NCBI GenBank assembly: GCA_000341795.1
Contig: AODO01000012.1
Span: 124,001 to 188,000, forward strand
Reading direction: 5' to 3'
DNA from: Rhodococcus triatomae BKS 15-14
GTDB taxonomy: Bacteria; Actinomycetota; Actinomycetes; Mycobacteriales; Mycobacteriaceae
DNA length: 64,000 nt
In this document: piece after piece, positions 40,233 through 49,662 of the stretch
Position numbering within the stretch: position 1 is the first letter of the stretch
Layout: every line of letters begins with the position of its first letter
The notes under the pieces: generated by a model
Database searches by the model: none
The model's input: the letters and a program-made list of their open reading frames with translations, nothing else
Told to the model about the DNA's origin: nothing
Translations under genes and position numbers: made by a program

Positions 40233-40922
40233 TCAGCTCGGGGGACGAAGCGCGGCGAACTCGTCGGTGACGCGCAGGCGCGACTCGGCGAATCGGTAGA
40301 GCGCGGGCGGGCGTCCGCCGAAGCGCCCGGGTGGCGCGGTGGCGCCGGTCGCGACGAGGACTCCGCGGCGGCCGAGCACTCGCTGCAGGTTGGTTGCGTC
40401 GACCTGGTATCCCAAAGCGGCGCAATAGATTTCACGCAACGTCGACATGGCGAACTCGGCGGGGGCGAGCGCGAAGGCGATGTTGGTGTACGAGAGTTTG
40501 GCGGCGAGCCGCGTGCGTGCGTGTGCGACGACGACACCGTGGTCGAAGGCGGTGCGGGGGAGCGCCGACACGGGATGCCAGGCGGTGTCGGGCGGAAGGA
40601 CCGGGTCCGCGCCGAGCGGGACGAGCCCGAGAAAGGTCGAGGCGATCACCCGGGCGCCGGGGACGCGTCGGGGGTCGGAGAACACCGACAGCTGCTCGAG
40701 GTGCGCGACCTCGCGGACGTCGACCTTCTCGGTGAGCTGGCGCCGCGCCGAGGTGGGCAGATCCTCGTCGTCGCGCAGGACTCCGCCGGGCAGTGACCAG
40801 GCGCCCCGTTCGGGGTCGAGCGCTCGCTCCCAGAGCAGTACGCACAGCTCCGGGTTGTCGTCGATCTTGCGAACCTGGAACACCGCGGTGAGCACTTCGT
40901 GAAGAGTGTTACCATTGGGCAC
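40233..40922 (-). CDS. nrtR: Nudix-type NAD biosynthesis regulator (NrtR/NdnR)
   Basis: 229 residues from a GTG at 40922. A Nudix domain (about residues 1-140) has [20 protein letters not shown] followed by RQLTEKV: the catalytic REUXEEXGU pattern is degenerate (LTEKV in place of REE), as in NrtR-type regulators that bind rather than hydrolyse. A C-terminal winged helix (about 145-229, [20 protein letters not shown]) binds DNA. It is divergent from nadABC with a perfect operator between. The minus-strand box TAGGAT (40935-40930), 7 bases before the GTG, suggests a leaderless mRNA with the operator over its -10. Confidence 0.85.
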   Translation of the reverse strand: MPNGNTLHEVLTAVFQVRKIDDNPELCVLLWERALDPERGAWSLPGGVLRDDEDLPTSARRQLTEKVDVREVAHLEQLSVFSDPRRVPGARVIASTFLGLVPLGADPVLPPDTAWHPVSALPRTAFDHGVVVAHARTRLAAKLSYTNIAFALAPAEFAMSTLREIYCAALGYQVDATNLQRVLGRRGVLVATGATAPPGRFGGRPPALYRFAESRLRVTDEFAALRPPS

Positions 40923-40945
40923 GTTTTCGATCCTAAGTCGAAAAC
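40923..40945. promoter_or_regulatory. NrtR operator between nrtR and nadA
   Basis: GTTTTCGA (40923-40930) and TCGAAAAC (40938-40945) are perfect 8-base arms around 7 bases. It directly touches the nrtR start codon and lies about 60 bases before nadA, so one bound dimer could shut both divergent transcripts. Confidence 0.78.
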
Positions 40946-41004
40946 CCCCGAACAGGAAATCCGGGCACAGCCCGCCCGGGTTGCAGCCAGTAAGGAGCAA
41001 GGCC

Positions 41005-42036
41005 ATGACCACGACCGAGTGGGCGGGAGCCGCCGCGATCGTCGACGGCCCCGGTGGCTACACCGGTGTCGAGGGGACGCCCGAGTGGGCCGAGGAGGTC
41101 CGGCGGCTCGCTCGCGCGCAGAACGCGACGATCCTCGCGCACAACTACCAGCTCCCGGCCATCCAGGACGTGGCGGACCACGTCGGTGACTCCCTCGCCC
41201 TCTCGCGCATCGCGGCCGAGGCGCAGGAGGAGACGATCATCTTCTGCGGTGTGCACTTCATGGCCGAGACCGCGAAGATCCTCAGCCCGGACAAGAAGGT
41301 GCTGATCCCCGACGAGCGCGCAGGTTGCTCGCTGGCCGACTCCATCACCGCCGACCAGCTTCGCGAGTGGAAGGCCGAGCACCCCGACGCCCTGGTCGTC
41401 TCGTACGTGAACACGACGGCCGAGGTGAAGGGCCTGACCGACATCTGCTGCACCTCGTCGAACGCCGTCGACGTGGTCGCGTCCATCGACCCCGATCGCG
41501 AGGTGCTCTTCCTCCCGGACCAGTTCCTCGGCGCCCACGTCAAGCGGGTCACCGGACGCGCGAACATGCACATCTGGGCCGGCGAGTGCCACGTCCACGC
41601 CGGCATCAACGGCGACGAGCTCACCGCGCAGGCCAAGGCACACCCGGACGCGGAACTGTTCGTGCACCCCGAATGCGGTTGCGCGACGTCCGCGCTCTAC
41701 CTCGCGGGCGAGGGTTTCGTCCCCGAGGACAAGGTGAAGATCCTCTCGACCGGCGGCATGCTCGACGCCGCGCGCGCCACGGGAGCCAGGCAGGTCCTCG
41801 TCGCGACCGAGATCGGGATGCTGCACCAGCTTCGCAAGGCGGCACCCGATGTGGACTTCCAGGCCGTCAACGACCGCGCCTCCTGCCCGTACATGAAGAT
41901 GATCACCCCCGCCGCCCTGCTGCGTTGCCTGCAGGAGGGCAAGGACGAGGTGCACGTCGACGCCGCGGTCGGCGAGCGTGCACGCAAGTCCGTGCAGCGG
42001 ATGATCGAGATCGGCAACCCCGGCGGCGGCGAGTAG
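41005..42036 (+). CDS. nadA: Quinolinate synthase
   Basis: 343 residues from the ATG at 41005 with AAGGAG at 40992-40997. It condenses iminoaspartate with dihydroxyacetone phosphate to quinolinate using a [4Fe-4S] cluster. Typical blocks: [47 protein letters not shown] and [17 protein letters not shown], with cluster-type cysteines in CGVHF, HPECGC and RASCPYMKM. First gene of nadA-nadB-nadC; its stop overlaps the nadB GTG. Confidence 0.95.
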   Translation: MTTTEWAGAAAIVDGPGGYTGVEGTPEWAEEVRRLARAQNATILAHNYQLPAIQDVADHVGDSLALSRIAAEAQEETIIFCGVHFMAETAKILSPDKKVLIPDERAGCSLADSITADQLREWKAEHPDALVVSYVNTTAEVKGLTDICCTSSNAVDVVASIDPDREVLFLPDQFLGAHVKRVTGRANMHIWAGECHVHAGINGDELTAQAKAHPDAELFVHPECGCATSALYLAGEGFVPEDKVKILSTGGMLDAARATGARQVLVATEIGMLHQLRKAAPDVDFQAVNDRASCPYMKMITPAALLRCLQEGKDEVHVDAAVGERARKSVQRMIEIGNPGGGE

Positions 42037-43682
42037 TGACCGGTCCCGTGCCGGCCTCCACCTGGGAGGCACACGCCGACCTCGTGGTGGTCGGTGGCGG
42101 GGTGGCCGGATTGACCGCCGCACGCACGGCCACCCGTGCCGGCCTGCGGGTGCTCACCGTCAGCAAGGGCGGCCCGACGGACACGGCGACCGTGTACGCC
42201 CAGGGCGGCATCGCGGTCAGCTCCGGCTACGACGTCGACGCACACATCGCCGACACCCTCGCCGCGGGCGGGGGCCTGTGTGACGAACACGCGGTCCGAT
42301 CCATCGTCGCCGCGGGCGCGGACGCGGTGGCCGCGCTCGCGGACCTCGGTGCCGTGTTCGACCGCGGCCGCGACGGCCGGGTCTCGCGAACCCGGGAGGG
42401 GGGCCACAGTGCGCGCCGCATCATCCACGCGGGCGGTGACGCGACCGGGGCCGAGGTGCAGCGCGCTCTCAACGCCGCAGGCATGCCCGTGCTGTTCGGT
42501 GCCGCCGCGGCGCGGGTGGTGACGGACGCGAACGGGGTCACCGGCCTGATCGTGTTGTCCGACAAGGGTGTCGGTGGCGCGATCGACGGCATCCCCGAGG
42601 GTGCGGGGCTCGGCGGCACCACCGTCGGCGTCGTCCACGCGCCCGTCGTCCTCCTCGCCACAGGTGGGCTCGGTCAGCTCTACTCGTGCAGCACGAATCC
42701 GGCCGGGGCCACCGCCGACGGCATCGCACTCGCCCTCGCGGCCGGTGCCGCCGTCGCGGACCTCGAGTTCGTCCAGTTCCACCCGACGGTGCTGTTCGCC
42801 GCGGACGGTGTGGGGCGCCGGCCGCTGATCTCCGAGGCCGTACGCGGGGAGGGCGCGGTTCTCGTGGACTCCCACGGGGACTCGGTCACCTCCGGTGTGC
42901 ACCCGATGGGGGATCTCGCACCTCGCGACGTGGTGTCCAAGGCGATCGCCGCCCGCCTGCGCGCGCTCGGCGAGGACCACGTGTTCCTCGACGCCCGCCG
43001 CATCGACGGGTTCTCCGCGCGGTTCCCGACCATCACCGCGTCCTGTCTGGAGGTGGGCATCGACCCTGCGGTCGACCTGATCCCGGTCGCGCCCGCCGCG
43101 CACTACTCGTGCGGCGGTGTCGTCACCGACACGCACGGGCGTACCGCGGTGCCCGGGCTCCTCGCCGCGGGTGAGGTCGCCCGAACCGGACTGCACGGTG
43201 CCAACAGGTTGGCGTCCAACAGCCTGCTCGAGGGGCTCGTGGTCGGGGAACGAGCCGGCCTCGCCGCCGTCGAGCGCTCCGGTGTGATCACCGAGGTTCG
43301 CACCGCGGAGCCGGCCGAGGCCGAATGGATCTCGCGGGAATCGGTGCAGCAGAACATGACCGCACACGCGTCGGTGGTGCGCGACGGAGCCGGACTGGCC
43401 GCGGCTGCCGCGGCGCTGTCCGCGTCGACGGCGACGGTTCCCCGGACCGTCACCGACCTCGAGGACGTCGCGCTCGCCACGACGGCGTCCGCGCTCGTGC
43501 TCGCCGCGTCCGCTCGCACGGAGAGCCGCGGCTGTCACACCCGGCTCGACCATCCCGACACCGACGACGACTGGCGCCGCCCACTCCACGTCCGGCGTTC
43601 ACCCGACGGCACCCTCGCCGTCACGACGCCGGTGCCGTCCGCCGGTTCCGACCACACCCTCGTCCCGACAGGAGCACGATGA
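42036..43682 (+). CDS. nadB: L-aspartate oxidase
   Basis: 548 residues; the GTG at 42036 overlaps the nadA stop. It is a succinate-dehydrogenase/fumarate-reductase-family flavoprotein: FAD loop VVVGGGVAGLTAARTA, TVYAQGGIAVSS, LEFVQFHPTVLF, and the active-site region HYSCGGVVTD with GANRLASNSLLEGLVVG. It supplies iminoaspartate to NadA for de novo NAD. A four-base overlap links it to nadC. Confidence 0.95.
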   Translation: MTGPVPASTWEAHADLVVVGGGVAGLTAARTATRAGLRVLTVSKGGPTDTATVYAQGGIAVSSGYDVDAHIADTLAAGGGLCDEHAVRSIVAAGADAVAALADLGAVFDRGRDGRVSRTREGGHSARRIIHAGGDATGAEVQRALNAAGMPVLFGAAAARVVTDANGVTGLIVLSDKGVGGAIDGIPEGAGLGGTTVGVVHAPVVLLATGGLGQLYSCSTNPAGATADGIALALAAGAAVADLEFVQFHPTVLFAADGVGRRPLISEAVRGEGAVLVDSHGDSVTSGVHPMGDLAPRDVVSKAIAARLRALGEDHVFLDARRIDGFSARFPTITASCLEVGIDPAVDLIPVAPAAHYSCGGVVTDTHGRTAVPGLLAAGEVARTGLHGANRLASNSLLEGLVVGERAGLAAVERSGVITEVRTAEPAEAEWISRESVQQNMTAHASVVRDGAGLAAAAAALSASTATVPRTVTDLEDVALATTASALVLAASARTESRGCHTRLDHPDTDDDWRRPLHVRRSPDGTLAVTTPVPSAGSDHTLVPTGAR

Positions 43683-44542
43683 CCACCCTGGCCGACGGCC
43701 TCGACGCCGATGAGATCCGCGCGCTGGTGCGCGTCGCGCTCGACGAGGACCTGCGCTACGGCCCCGACATCACGTCGGTCGCCACCGTCCCCGAGGGCGC
43801 GATCGCGAAGGCGTCCGTCGTCTCGCGATCGACCGGAGTCGTGGCGGGAGTCGACGTCGGTCTCCTCGTCCTCGACGAGGTGGTCGGCACCGGAAGGTAC
43901 GAGGTGCTCTCGCGCCTCCAGGACGGGACGCGGGTCGAGGCGGGGAGCGCGGTGCTCACCGTGTCCGCGCCGACGCGTGACCTGCTCACCGCCGAACGGA
44001 CGATGCTCAACCTGATGTGCCACCTGTCGGGCATCGCGACCGCGACCGCCCGGTGGGTGGACGCCGTCGACGGCACCGGCTGCAGGATCCGCGACAGCCG
44101 AAAGACCCTGCCCGGGCTGCGGGGTCTGCAGAAGTACGCGGTGCGGATGGGCGGTGGCGTCAACCACCGGATGGGGCTCGGTGACGCGGCCCTGATCAAG
44201 GACAACCACGTCGCCGCTGCGGGGTCGGTCGTCGCCGCGCTGCGCGCTGTCCGGGAGGTGGCACCGGACGTCGAGTGCGAGGTCGAGGTCGACAGCCTCG
44301 AGCAACTCGACGAGGTGCTCGCCGAGGGCGTGGATCTCGTCCTGCTCGACAACTTCGCCCTGTGGCAGACGCAGGCCGCGGTGCAACGGCGCAACACGCG
44401 CTCGCCGCAGACCACGCTGGAGTCGTCGGGTGGACTGACGCTCGACGTCGCCGCCGACTACGCCGGAACCGGTGTGGACTACCTCGCCGTCGGCGCACTC
44501 ACCCACTCGGTGACGGTGTTGGATCTCGGTCTCGACATGTGA
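43679..44542 (+). CDS. nadC: Nicotinate-nucleotide pyrophosphorylase (carboxylating)
   Basis: 287 residues from the ATG at 43679. It converts quinolinate and PRPP to nicotinate mononucleotide. Landmarks: EDLRYGPDITS at the N-terminus, ERTMLNLMCHLSGIAT, the strongly conserved DSRKTLPGLRGLQKYAV and KDNHV. Last gene of the nad operon, followed at once by a long perfect hairpin. Confidence 0.95.
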   Translation: MTTLADGLDADEIRALVRVALDEDLRYGPDITSVATVPEGAIAKASVVSRSTGVVAGVDVGLLVLDEVVGTGRYEVLSRLQDGTRVEAGSAVLTVSAPTRDLLTAERTMLNLMCHLSGIATATARWVDAVDGTGCRIRDSRKTLPGLRGLQKYAVRMGGGVNHRMGLGDAALIKDNHVAAAGSVVAALRAVREVAPDVECEVEVDSLEQLDEVLAEGVDLVLLDNFALWQTQAAVQRRNTRSPQTTLESSGGLTLDVAADYAGTGVDYLAVGALTHSVTVLDLGLDM

Positions 44543-44546
44543 CGCG

Positions 44547-44591
44547 GCAGTGCTGCGGCCGACCACCGGAGATGGTCGGCCGCAGCACTGC
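44547..44591. terminator. Terminator after nadC
   Basis: Perfect 19-base arms at 44547-44565 and 44573-44591 with a 7-base loop, starting five bases after the nadC stop. The convergent glycosidase gene ends 50 bases further on, so it may serve both directions. One of the strongest hairpins in the window. Confidence 0.85.
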
Positions 44592-44641
44592 TCGCGGGCG
44601 GCGCGGCTGAGTTGCCGCCGCACCCGGTTTCGCTCGATTCG

Positions 44642-46114
44642 TCAGGCCGCGGGGGAGACCGTCACGGTCACGTCGTCCGCGTCGGCGGCGGACCGCACGG
44701 TCAACAGTCGGCTGTCCTGATCCCACCCGACGACGTCCGCACCCTCGACGGTGATGTCGCCGGGGAATCCGGCTGCCGGAAGGTAGATCTCGGTCGGCGC
44801 GGTCACTGCGGGATCGTTTCGGTACGTCAGTTCGAGCCGGTCGACCGAGGACGACCAGGACACCGGGGTGCCCGCCACGGCGCGGGGGTACGCCTTGTTC
44901 ATCGTGTCGACGAGGATCGTCGGCGTGCCGTCGGTCAGGTACGGGCCCCAGGTTCCGGGATCGCTGGACCAGTACGAGACGCCGGCACCCATCTCGCGAG
45001 CCGCTGTGTAGACCCGGTCGAGGTACTCCTGCGCGCCCGGCAGGGTCGTGTCGAGCCCGAACTCCCCGAGGATGACGGGCGCTCCACCCAGTACGTCGGT
45101 GGCGACCTGTTCGATGCTCGCGCGCCACGTGTGCATGGTCGCGTCGGTCAGGGTCTTCGACACGCCGGAGTAGCCGTCGCCGAGGTCGAGGGGGAGCGGG
45201 TACAGGTGCGGGCAGTACGCGATCCGCTGCTCACCGGCGCGGGGATCGGTGATCTTCCCGAGTGCGCTGGGGATGCCCTGGTTCACGCCGACGGCCTGCG
45301 GGGCGACGCACACCCAGCTGTCCTGGTCGACGGTGCGGATCGCGTTCGTGCTGCGCTGGTACAGGTCGGTCAGCGGCCCGGCCTCGAACGTCTCGAACTG
45401 CAGCGAGCCGCCCCACGGCTCGTTCATCAGGTCGTAGGCGACAACGGTGTCGTTGTCCGCGAAGCGCTCCGCCACCGCTCGCCAGGCGTTCGCATAGTGC
45501 TCCATGAGTTCGGGGTGCTTGCCCGTGGTGTTCCAGAAGTTGTCGAAGGCGCGCATCACGCCGGGCTGGATGTAGTACAGCTCCCACCGGTCCTGCTTCT
45601 CCACCGGGAGCCCGTCGGTGTAGGTCGCCCATGCGGGTGCGCCGTTGCCGATCGGTCCGGCGCCGGTGCCGGCGGTGTCGTCGGCCATGATGGCGCCGGA
45701 GTAGACGTCCTGGTGCATGTCGAGCATCACCTTGTAACCGCGCTCGGCGTACCAGCCGACCCGGTCCTCGACGCGGTCGAGATAAGCCTGGTCGTACCTG
45801 CCCGGTTCGGGTTCGACGGACCTCCACGAGATCAGGAAGCGCACGAAGTTGGTGCCCATTGCCTCGTGTTCGCGCTCGAGATCTGCCTCCGTGAACGCGG
45901 GCATGCCGTCGGGGGCGCTCTTCGCGCTGGACGCGGTGTTGAATCCGCGCAGGATCAGTGACCGGCCGTCCTCGTCCTTCAGGTACGACGTCGTCGTCCA
46001 GTCGCCGGAACCGGCGCTCCCGGACGACGGCAGGCTGCTCTGCGCGGCGGCGAGTCCGCCACCGGCGATCAGGGAGCCTGCCAGGACCAGCGATGCGAGC
46101 CGAATGCCACGCAC
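44642..46114 (-). CDS. Secreted GH5 endoglycoceramidase (EGCase II-like)
   Basis: 490 residues, GTG start with AGGAGG 5 bases upstream. Signal peptide about 1-25. GH5 barrel: acid/base Glu232 in LMNEPW and nucleophile Glu351 in VILGEFG, with HQDVYS and SYWSSDPG as further active-site blocks; a small beta-sandwich ends the protein. Length and Glu spacing agree with Rhodococcus endoglycoceramidase II as I remember it (490 residues; Glu233/Glu351). It would release the oligosaccharide from glycosphingolipids outside the cell. Confidence 0.85.
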   Translation of the reverse strand: MRGIRLASLVLAGSLIAGGGLAAAQSSLPSSGSAGSGDWTTTSYLKDEDGRSLILRGFNTASSAKSAPDGMPAFTEADLEREHEAMGTNFVRFLISWRSVEPEPGRYDQAYLDRVEDRVGWYAERGYKVMLDMHQDVYSGAIMADDTAGTGAGPIGNGAPAWATYTDGLPVEKQDRWELYYIQPGVMRAFDNFWNTTGKHPELMEHYANAWRAVAERFADNDTVVAYDLMNEPWGGSLQFETFEAGPLTDLYQRSTNAIRTVDQDSWVCVAPQAVGVNQGIPSALGKITDPRAGEQRIAYCPHLYPLPLDLGDGYSGVSKTLTDATMHTWRASIEQVATDVLGGAPVILGEFGLDTTLPGAQEYLDRVYTAAREMGAGVSYWSSDPGTWGPYLTDGTPTILVDTMNKAYPRAVAGTPVSWSSSVDRLELTYRNDPAVTAPTEIYLPAAGFPGDITVEGADVVGWDQDSRLLTVRSAADADDVTVTVSPAA

Positions 46115-46210
46115 TAATACCTCCTATTGGACGCTTGGTTTACAAGTGTGCACCACGGGTGGACGTCGCAGGGCCGAATGCGTGCACGGCCGGCGCGTTC
46201 GCCGCGGGGA

Positions 46211-48403
46211 TCACAGGGGCTGACTGACGCCGGCCCGTCCGTTCTCGATGTGCCCGATCAGGCGCCGTCGGAAGGCCGGATCCTGGTCGAGTCCGACGGT
46301 GCAGTCGTACCAGCCGTCGGACACCGGAACAGGCCATGTCCCTCGTTCGGCCGGCGCCAGCGCATGGCGTCGGCCGTCGACCACCACGTCCAGCGGGTCC
46401 GGTCCGGCGTTCTCGGCGACGAGCGTCAACGTCCGGGCGTCAGGGTCGATTCGGCTCGAAATCCGAAGCAACGACGTCGATCCCGCGGTGGACCCCGTGA
46501 ATTCCCGCAGAAAGCCGTTCGGACCGGACAGGCTCAGGTCGTATCGGGCGCCGGGAACCGGAACCGTGTCCTCGACGGTGCCGCTGACGTCGTAGTGGCG
46601 CGGCACCGCGAACTCGCCGGCATACGGATGAAGTGCCAGATGGGTCGAGGCGGCCCCGGTGTTCGACATCGTCACCGTCAGCGAACCCGGCGCGCCCACC
46701 GTGACGTGGGCATCCGGCTGATACGGCAGTGCGCGCGCCGGCCGGGTCCCGCTCTCCTGCACCGGCATCCGCTGCTCTGCCGGCGGTGTCGGCGTCCACC
46801 TCGGTTCCAACGGCGGTGTCGTGCGGGGTGGCGTCACCACCGGGCGGCTCCGCGGTGTGTCGAAGTCGAACGCGGAGGTGAGATCACCGCTGACCGTCCG
46901 GCGCCACGGGTCCATCTCCGCCTGGGTGAAACCGAACCGTCGTTCGAGGAACTGGACCACCGACGTGTGGTCGAACACCTGGGAGCAAACGAAACCACCG
47001 ACGGTCCACGGCGAGATCACGGTCATCGGAACCCGCGGGCCCAGGCCGAGCGGTTGGCCGGCCACCCATTCCGTGCCGGCGGAGGCCGGAGGACGCGGCG
47101 GCGGAACGTGATCGAAGTACCCGTCGTTCTCGTCGAAGTTCACCAGGATCGCGGTCTTCGCCCACAGCTCCGGGTCGGAGGCGATCGTGTCGAGCACCTG
47201 ATACAACAGCGTCGCGCTCGCGGCGGGGGAGGAGCCGGACGGGTGCTCGGAATCGACCTCGGACGGAACGAGATAGCTCACCTGCGGAAGCCGACCCGCC
47301 TCGGCGTCCTTGCGGAACTCCGCCGCGAGAGTGCCGGGCCGCGAGCGGTACAGCGCTCGGTCGTACAGCTGGCGTTCCGCGGGCGGCAGACGGTCGGCGG
47401 CCGCCGCGAGCGTCTGGACGGCGGCGTCCTGCGCGGTCGGTGGCAGCGACGGCATCGCCAGATAGAAGCCGGCCAGGGTCTGGAGCTGGTAGGGCAGGAG
47501 TGCGGGCTGGCCGAGAAGCGCAGCGGCCACCTTCTTGAACGTGGTGAAGTACTCGAGGTTGTTGTCGCCGAAGTTGTCCCACTCCTGATACGTCTTCCAG
47601 CTGACGCCGGTGGCCTGCAGGCGTTCCGGCACCGTGGTCCAGCCGTAGCCGGCGTGCCACGGGTCGTACGCGGCGTTGGTGACCGCACGGCCCGCCGGTC
47701 CGGGTTGCGACAGCAGCGTCACGCCGGCCGACCCCGCGCCGTCCGACGAGCCCGTCGCGTCCAGCGGGATCGGAGGAGCGGGCTCGAATCCGGTGTACCC
47801 GGACACCCAGTAGTTCCGATTCGGGCTGGTCGAGGTCGGTACCGAGCAGTGGTAGGCGTCGCAGATCGTGAACGCGTCCGCGAGTTCGAAGTGGAAGGGG
47901 AGGTCGGCGCGGTCGTAGTACGCCATCGTGGAGGCCGTCTTGGCGGCGATCCAGCCGTCGTGCCAGCCGTCGGCGAGCGCCTGGTGTCCGCCCTCCCAGC
48001 TGTGGTCGAGACCGGTGACGTTCTGGGTGTCCATGCGCTGTGCCGCTGCGGAATCGCGGATCGGGAACGGCAGCACGCGACCGGTCGGTCCGGGCTGCTC
48101 GAACACCGACGCCCCGTTCCGGAGTCGGAGTGCGCTCGGATCCCCGAACCCTCGGACGCCGCGCAGCGTCCCGTAGTAGTGGTCGAAGGAACGGTTCTCC
48201 TGCATCACCAGCACGACGTGCTCTACCGAGTCGAGGCCTCCGGGGCGAGCGGGGGTGGCGAGAGCCCGCTGCAGGGAGGGCGGGAGGAGGGAACCCGCCG
48301 CGACCGCGGCGGCCACGCCTGAACCGGCTGCGAGGAACTGCCTCCTGGACAAGCTGGTCCAAGGGTCGTCGGGGGCGGTGCGGGCACGTCGGAAGAGGCT
48401 CAC
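46211..48403 (-). CDS. plc: Tat-exported phospholipase C/phosphoesterase
   Basis: 730 residues, GTG start. A twin-arginine signal (LSRRQFLAAGSGVAAAVAAG, residues 18-37) predicts folded export. The phosphoesterase domain has the metal-nucleophile motif VEHVVLVMQENRSFDHYYG. Two C-terminal DUF756-type domains complete the layout of phosphocholine-specific/non-hemolytic phospholipase C. It cleaves phosphatidylcholine or sphingomyelin-type head groups. Beside the endoglycoceramidase it suggests host or environmental sphingolipid use. Confidence 0.87.
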   Translation of the reverse strand: MSLFRRARTAPDDPWTSLSRRQFLAAGSGVAAAVAAGSLLPPSLQRALATPARPGGLDSVEHVVLVMQENRSFDHYYGTLRGVRGFGDPSALRLRNGASVFEQPGPTGRVLPFPIRDSAAAQRMDTQNVTGLDHSWEGGHQALADGWHDGWIAAKTASTMAYYDRADLPFHFELADAFTICDAYHCSVPTSTSPNRNYWVSGYTGFEPAPPIPLDATGSSDGAGSAGVTLLSQPGPAGRAVTNAAYDPWHAGYGWTTVPERLQATGVSWKTYQEWDNFGDNNLEYFTTFKKVAAALLGQPALLPYQLQTLAGFYLAMPSLPPTAQDAAVQTLAAAADRLPPAERQLYDRALYRSRPGTLAAEFRKDAEAGRLPQVSYLVPSEVDSEHPSGSSPAASATLLYQVLDTIASDPELWAKTAILVNFDENDGYFDHVPPPRPPASAGTEWVAGQPLGLGPRVPMTVISPWTVGGFVCSQVFDHTSVVQFLERRFGFTQAEMDPWRRTVSGDLTSAFDFDTPRSRPVVTPPRTTPPLEPRWTPTPPAEQRMPVQESGTRPARALPYQPDAHVTVGAPGSLTVTMSNTGAASTHLALHPYAGEFAVPRHYDVSGTVEDTVPVPGARYDLSLSGPNGFLREFTGSTAGSTSLLRISSRIDPDARTLTLVAENAGPDPLDVVVDGRRHALAPAERGTWPVPVSDGWYDCTVGLDQDPAFRRRLIGHIENGRAGVSQPL

Positions 48404-48411
48404 GGGGCCCT

Positions 48412-48434
48412 AGAGTAGAACAACTGTCCAGTTG
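48412..48434 (-). promoter_or_regulatory. Operator-like palindrome in the plc promoter
   Basis: CAACTGTCCAGTTG (48421-48434) is a perfect 14-base palindrome. On the minus strand TACTCT (48417-48412) lies just downstream and 8 bases before the plc GTG. The palindrome therefore sits immediately behind a leaderless-type -10, where a repressor would block the promoter. Confidence 0.45.
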
Positions 48435-48481
48435 GTTGGGTGAAGTTGTGGCAACAGATTCGCCCGACGCCGACGGCCGGG

Positions 48482-48509
48482 TTGTGTCCACACCGGATTG
48501 TCGTAGTGT
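48482..48509 (+). promoter_or_regulatory. Promoter of the VOC gene
   Basis: TTGTGT (48482-48487), 16 bases, TAGTGT (48504-48509), about 37 bases before the ATG at 48547, which has CGAGGAG upstream. Confidence 0.45.
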
Positions 48510-48546
48510 GGTGCACGCCACTCCCAGGCCGACCCGAGGAGCCCTC

Positions 48547-48960
48547 ATGAGCTCTCGTCTCAACCCGTACATCAGCTTCAAGGACAACGCTCGCGACGCG
48601 ATGGAGTTCTACAGATCCGTGTTCGGTGGCGAACTCGCGCTCAGCACGTTCGGCGAATTCGGCGACAAGGATGCTCCCGGCGCGGACCTGATCATGCACG
48701 GGATGCTCGAAACACCACAGGGTTTCACCCTGATGGGTGCGGACACGCCGCCCGGGATGGATCACGCACCCGGCACCAACTTCGCCGTCAGCCTCAGTGG
48801 CGACGACTCCGACGAACTGAACGGCTGGTGGGCGAAGCTGTCCGACGGCGGGACCGTCCAGGTGCCCCTGGAGAAGCAGATGTGGGGCGACACCTTCGGC
48901 ATGTGCCTCGACCGCTTCGGCGTGGGCTGGATGGTCAACATCGCCGGCACGTCGTCCTGA
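48547..48960 (+). CDS. VOC-family (PhnB/glyoxalase-like) protein
   Basis: 137 residues from the ATG at 48547. PhnB-type vicinal-oxygen-chelate fold: LNPYISFKDNARDAMEFYRS then VFGGELALSTFGEFG, and the terminal DRFGVGWMVNIAG. Metal ligands of true glyoxalases are not all conserved, as usual in this subgroup. The substrate is unknown. Monocistronic, divergent from plc. Confidence 0.85.
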   Translation: MSSRLNPYISFKDNARDAMEFYRSVFGGELALSTFGEFGDKDAPGADLIMHGMLETPQGFTLMGADTPPGMDHAPGTNFAVSLSGDDSDELNGWWAKLSDGGTVQVPLEKQMWGDTFGMCLDRFGVGWMVNIAGTSS

Positions 48961-48984
48961 CACTCCGGTTCGGCAGCGCCGTGG

Positions 48985-49620
48985 TCACACGGGTGCGGCG
49001 CGGCGCACGAGTGACAGGAAGCCGGCAGCCGCGAAGAACAGGCCCGCGAACACCCGGCTCGTGACGCGTTGCTGCCCGGGCGAACGCATGTACGTCAGGA
49101 CTCGCGCCGCCAGGCCCGTGTAACAGGTCATCACGACGACGTCGACGCACACCATGGTCGCGGCGATGATCGCGTATTGCGGTGCCAGGGGCCGAGCCGG
49201 ATCGAGGAACTGCGGCAGCACCGCGAGCATGAACACCACAGCCTTCGGATTGCCGGCGTTGACCAGGAATCCGCGAATGGTCATCGCGAGCGCGGACCCG
49301 GCCGCTCGCACGTCGCCGTCGGCGCTCACGTCCGCCGGCGTCGAACGCCACTGCCGGACACCGAGATACGCGAGATACGCCACACCGAACCACTTCACGA
49401 CGGTGAACGCGACCGTCGACGACGCCAGCAGCGCACCCACCCCGGCTGCGACGATCGCGATCTGCAGCAGCAGGCCGAGCTGCAACCCCAGGATGTTCCA
49501 GTAACCGCGGCGCAGACCGTGGCCGAGACCGGCGGACATCGACGCGATCGCTCCGGCGCCCGGCGAGAGGCTGATGACCCACGCCGCACCGAGGAACCCC
49601 AGCCACACCTGCCACGACAC
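48985..49620 (-). CDS. LysE/RhtB-family amino-acid exporter
   Basis: 211 residues, GTG start. Six membrane helices and the family motif WVISLSPGAGAIASMSAGLGHGLR near the N-terminus, with FLVNAGNPKAVVFMLAVLPQF in the middle. It exports homoserine, threonine or other amino acids. Minus-strand TACGCT (49632-49627) is 6 bases before the GTG, so probably leaderless. Confidence 0.85.
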   Translation of the reverse strand: MSWQVWLGFLGAAWVISLSPGAGAIASMSAGLGHGLRRGYWNILGLQLGLLLQIAIVAAGVGALLASSTVAFTVVKWFGVAYLAYLGVRQWRSTPADVSADGDVRAAGSALAMTIRGFLVNAGNPKAVVFMLAVLPQFLDPARPLAPQYAIIAATMVCVDVVVMTCYTGLAARVLTYMRSPGQQRVTSRVFAGLFFAAAGFLSLVRRAAPV

Positions 49621-49662
49621 CCGACCAGCGTAGTGGCGTGACGGCGGCGCGGCAGGCGCGGG

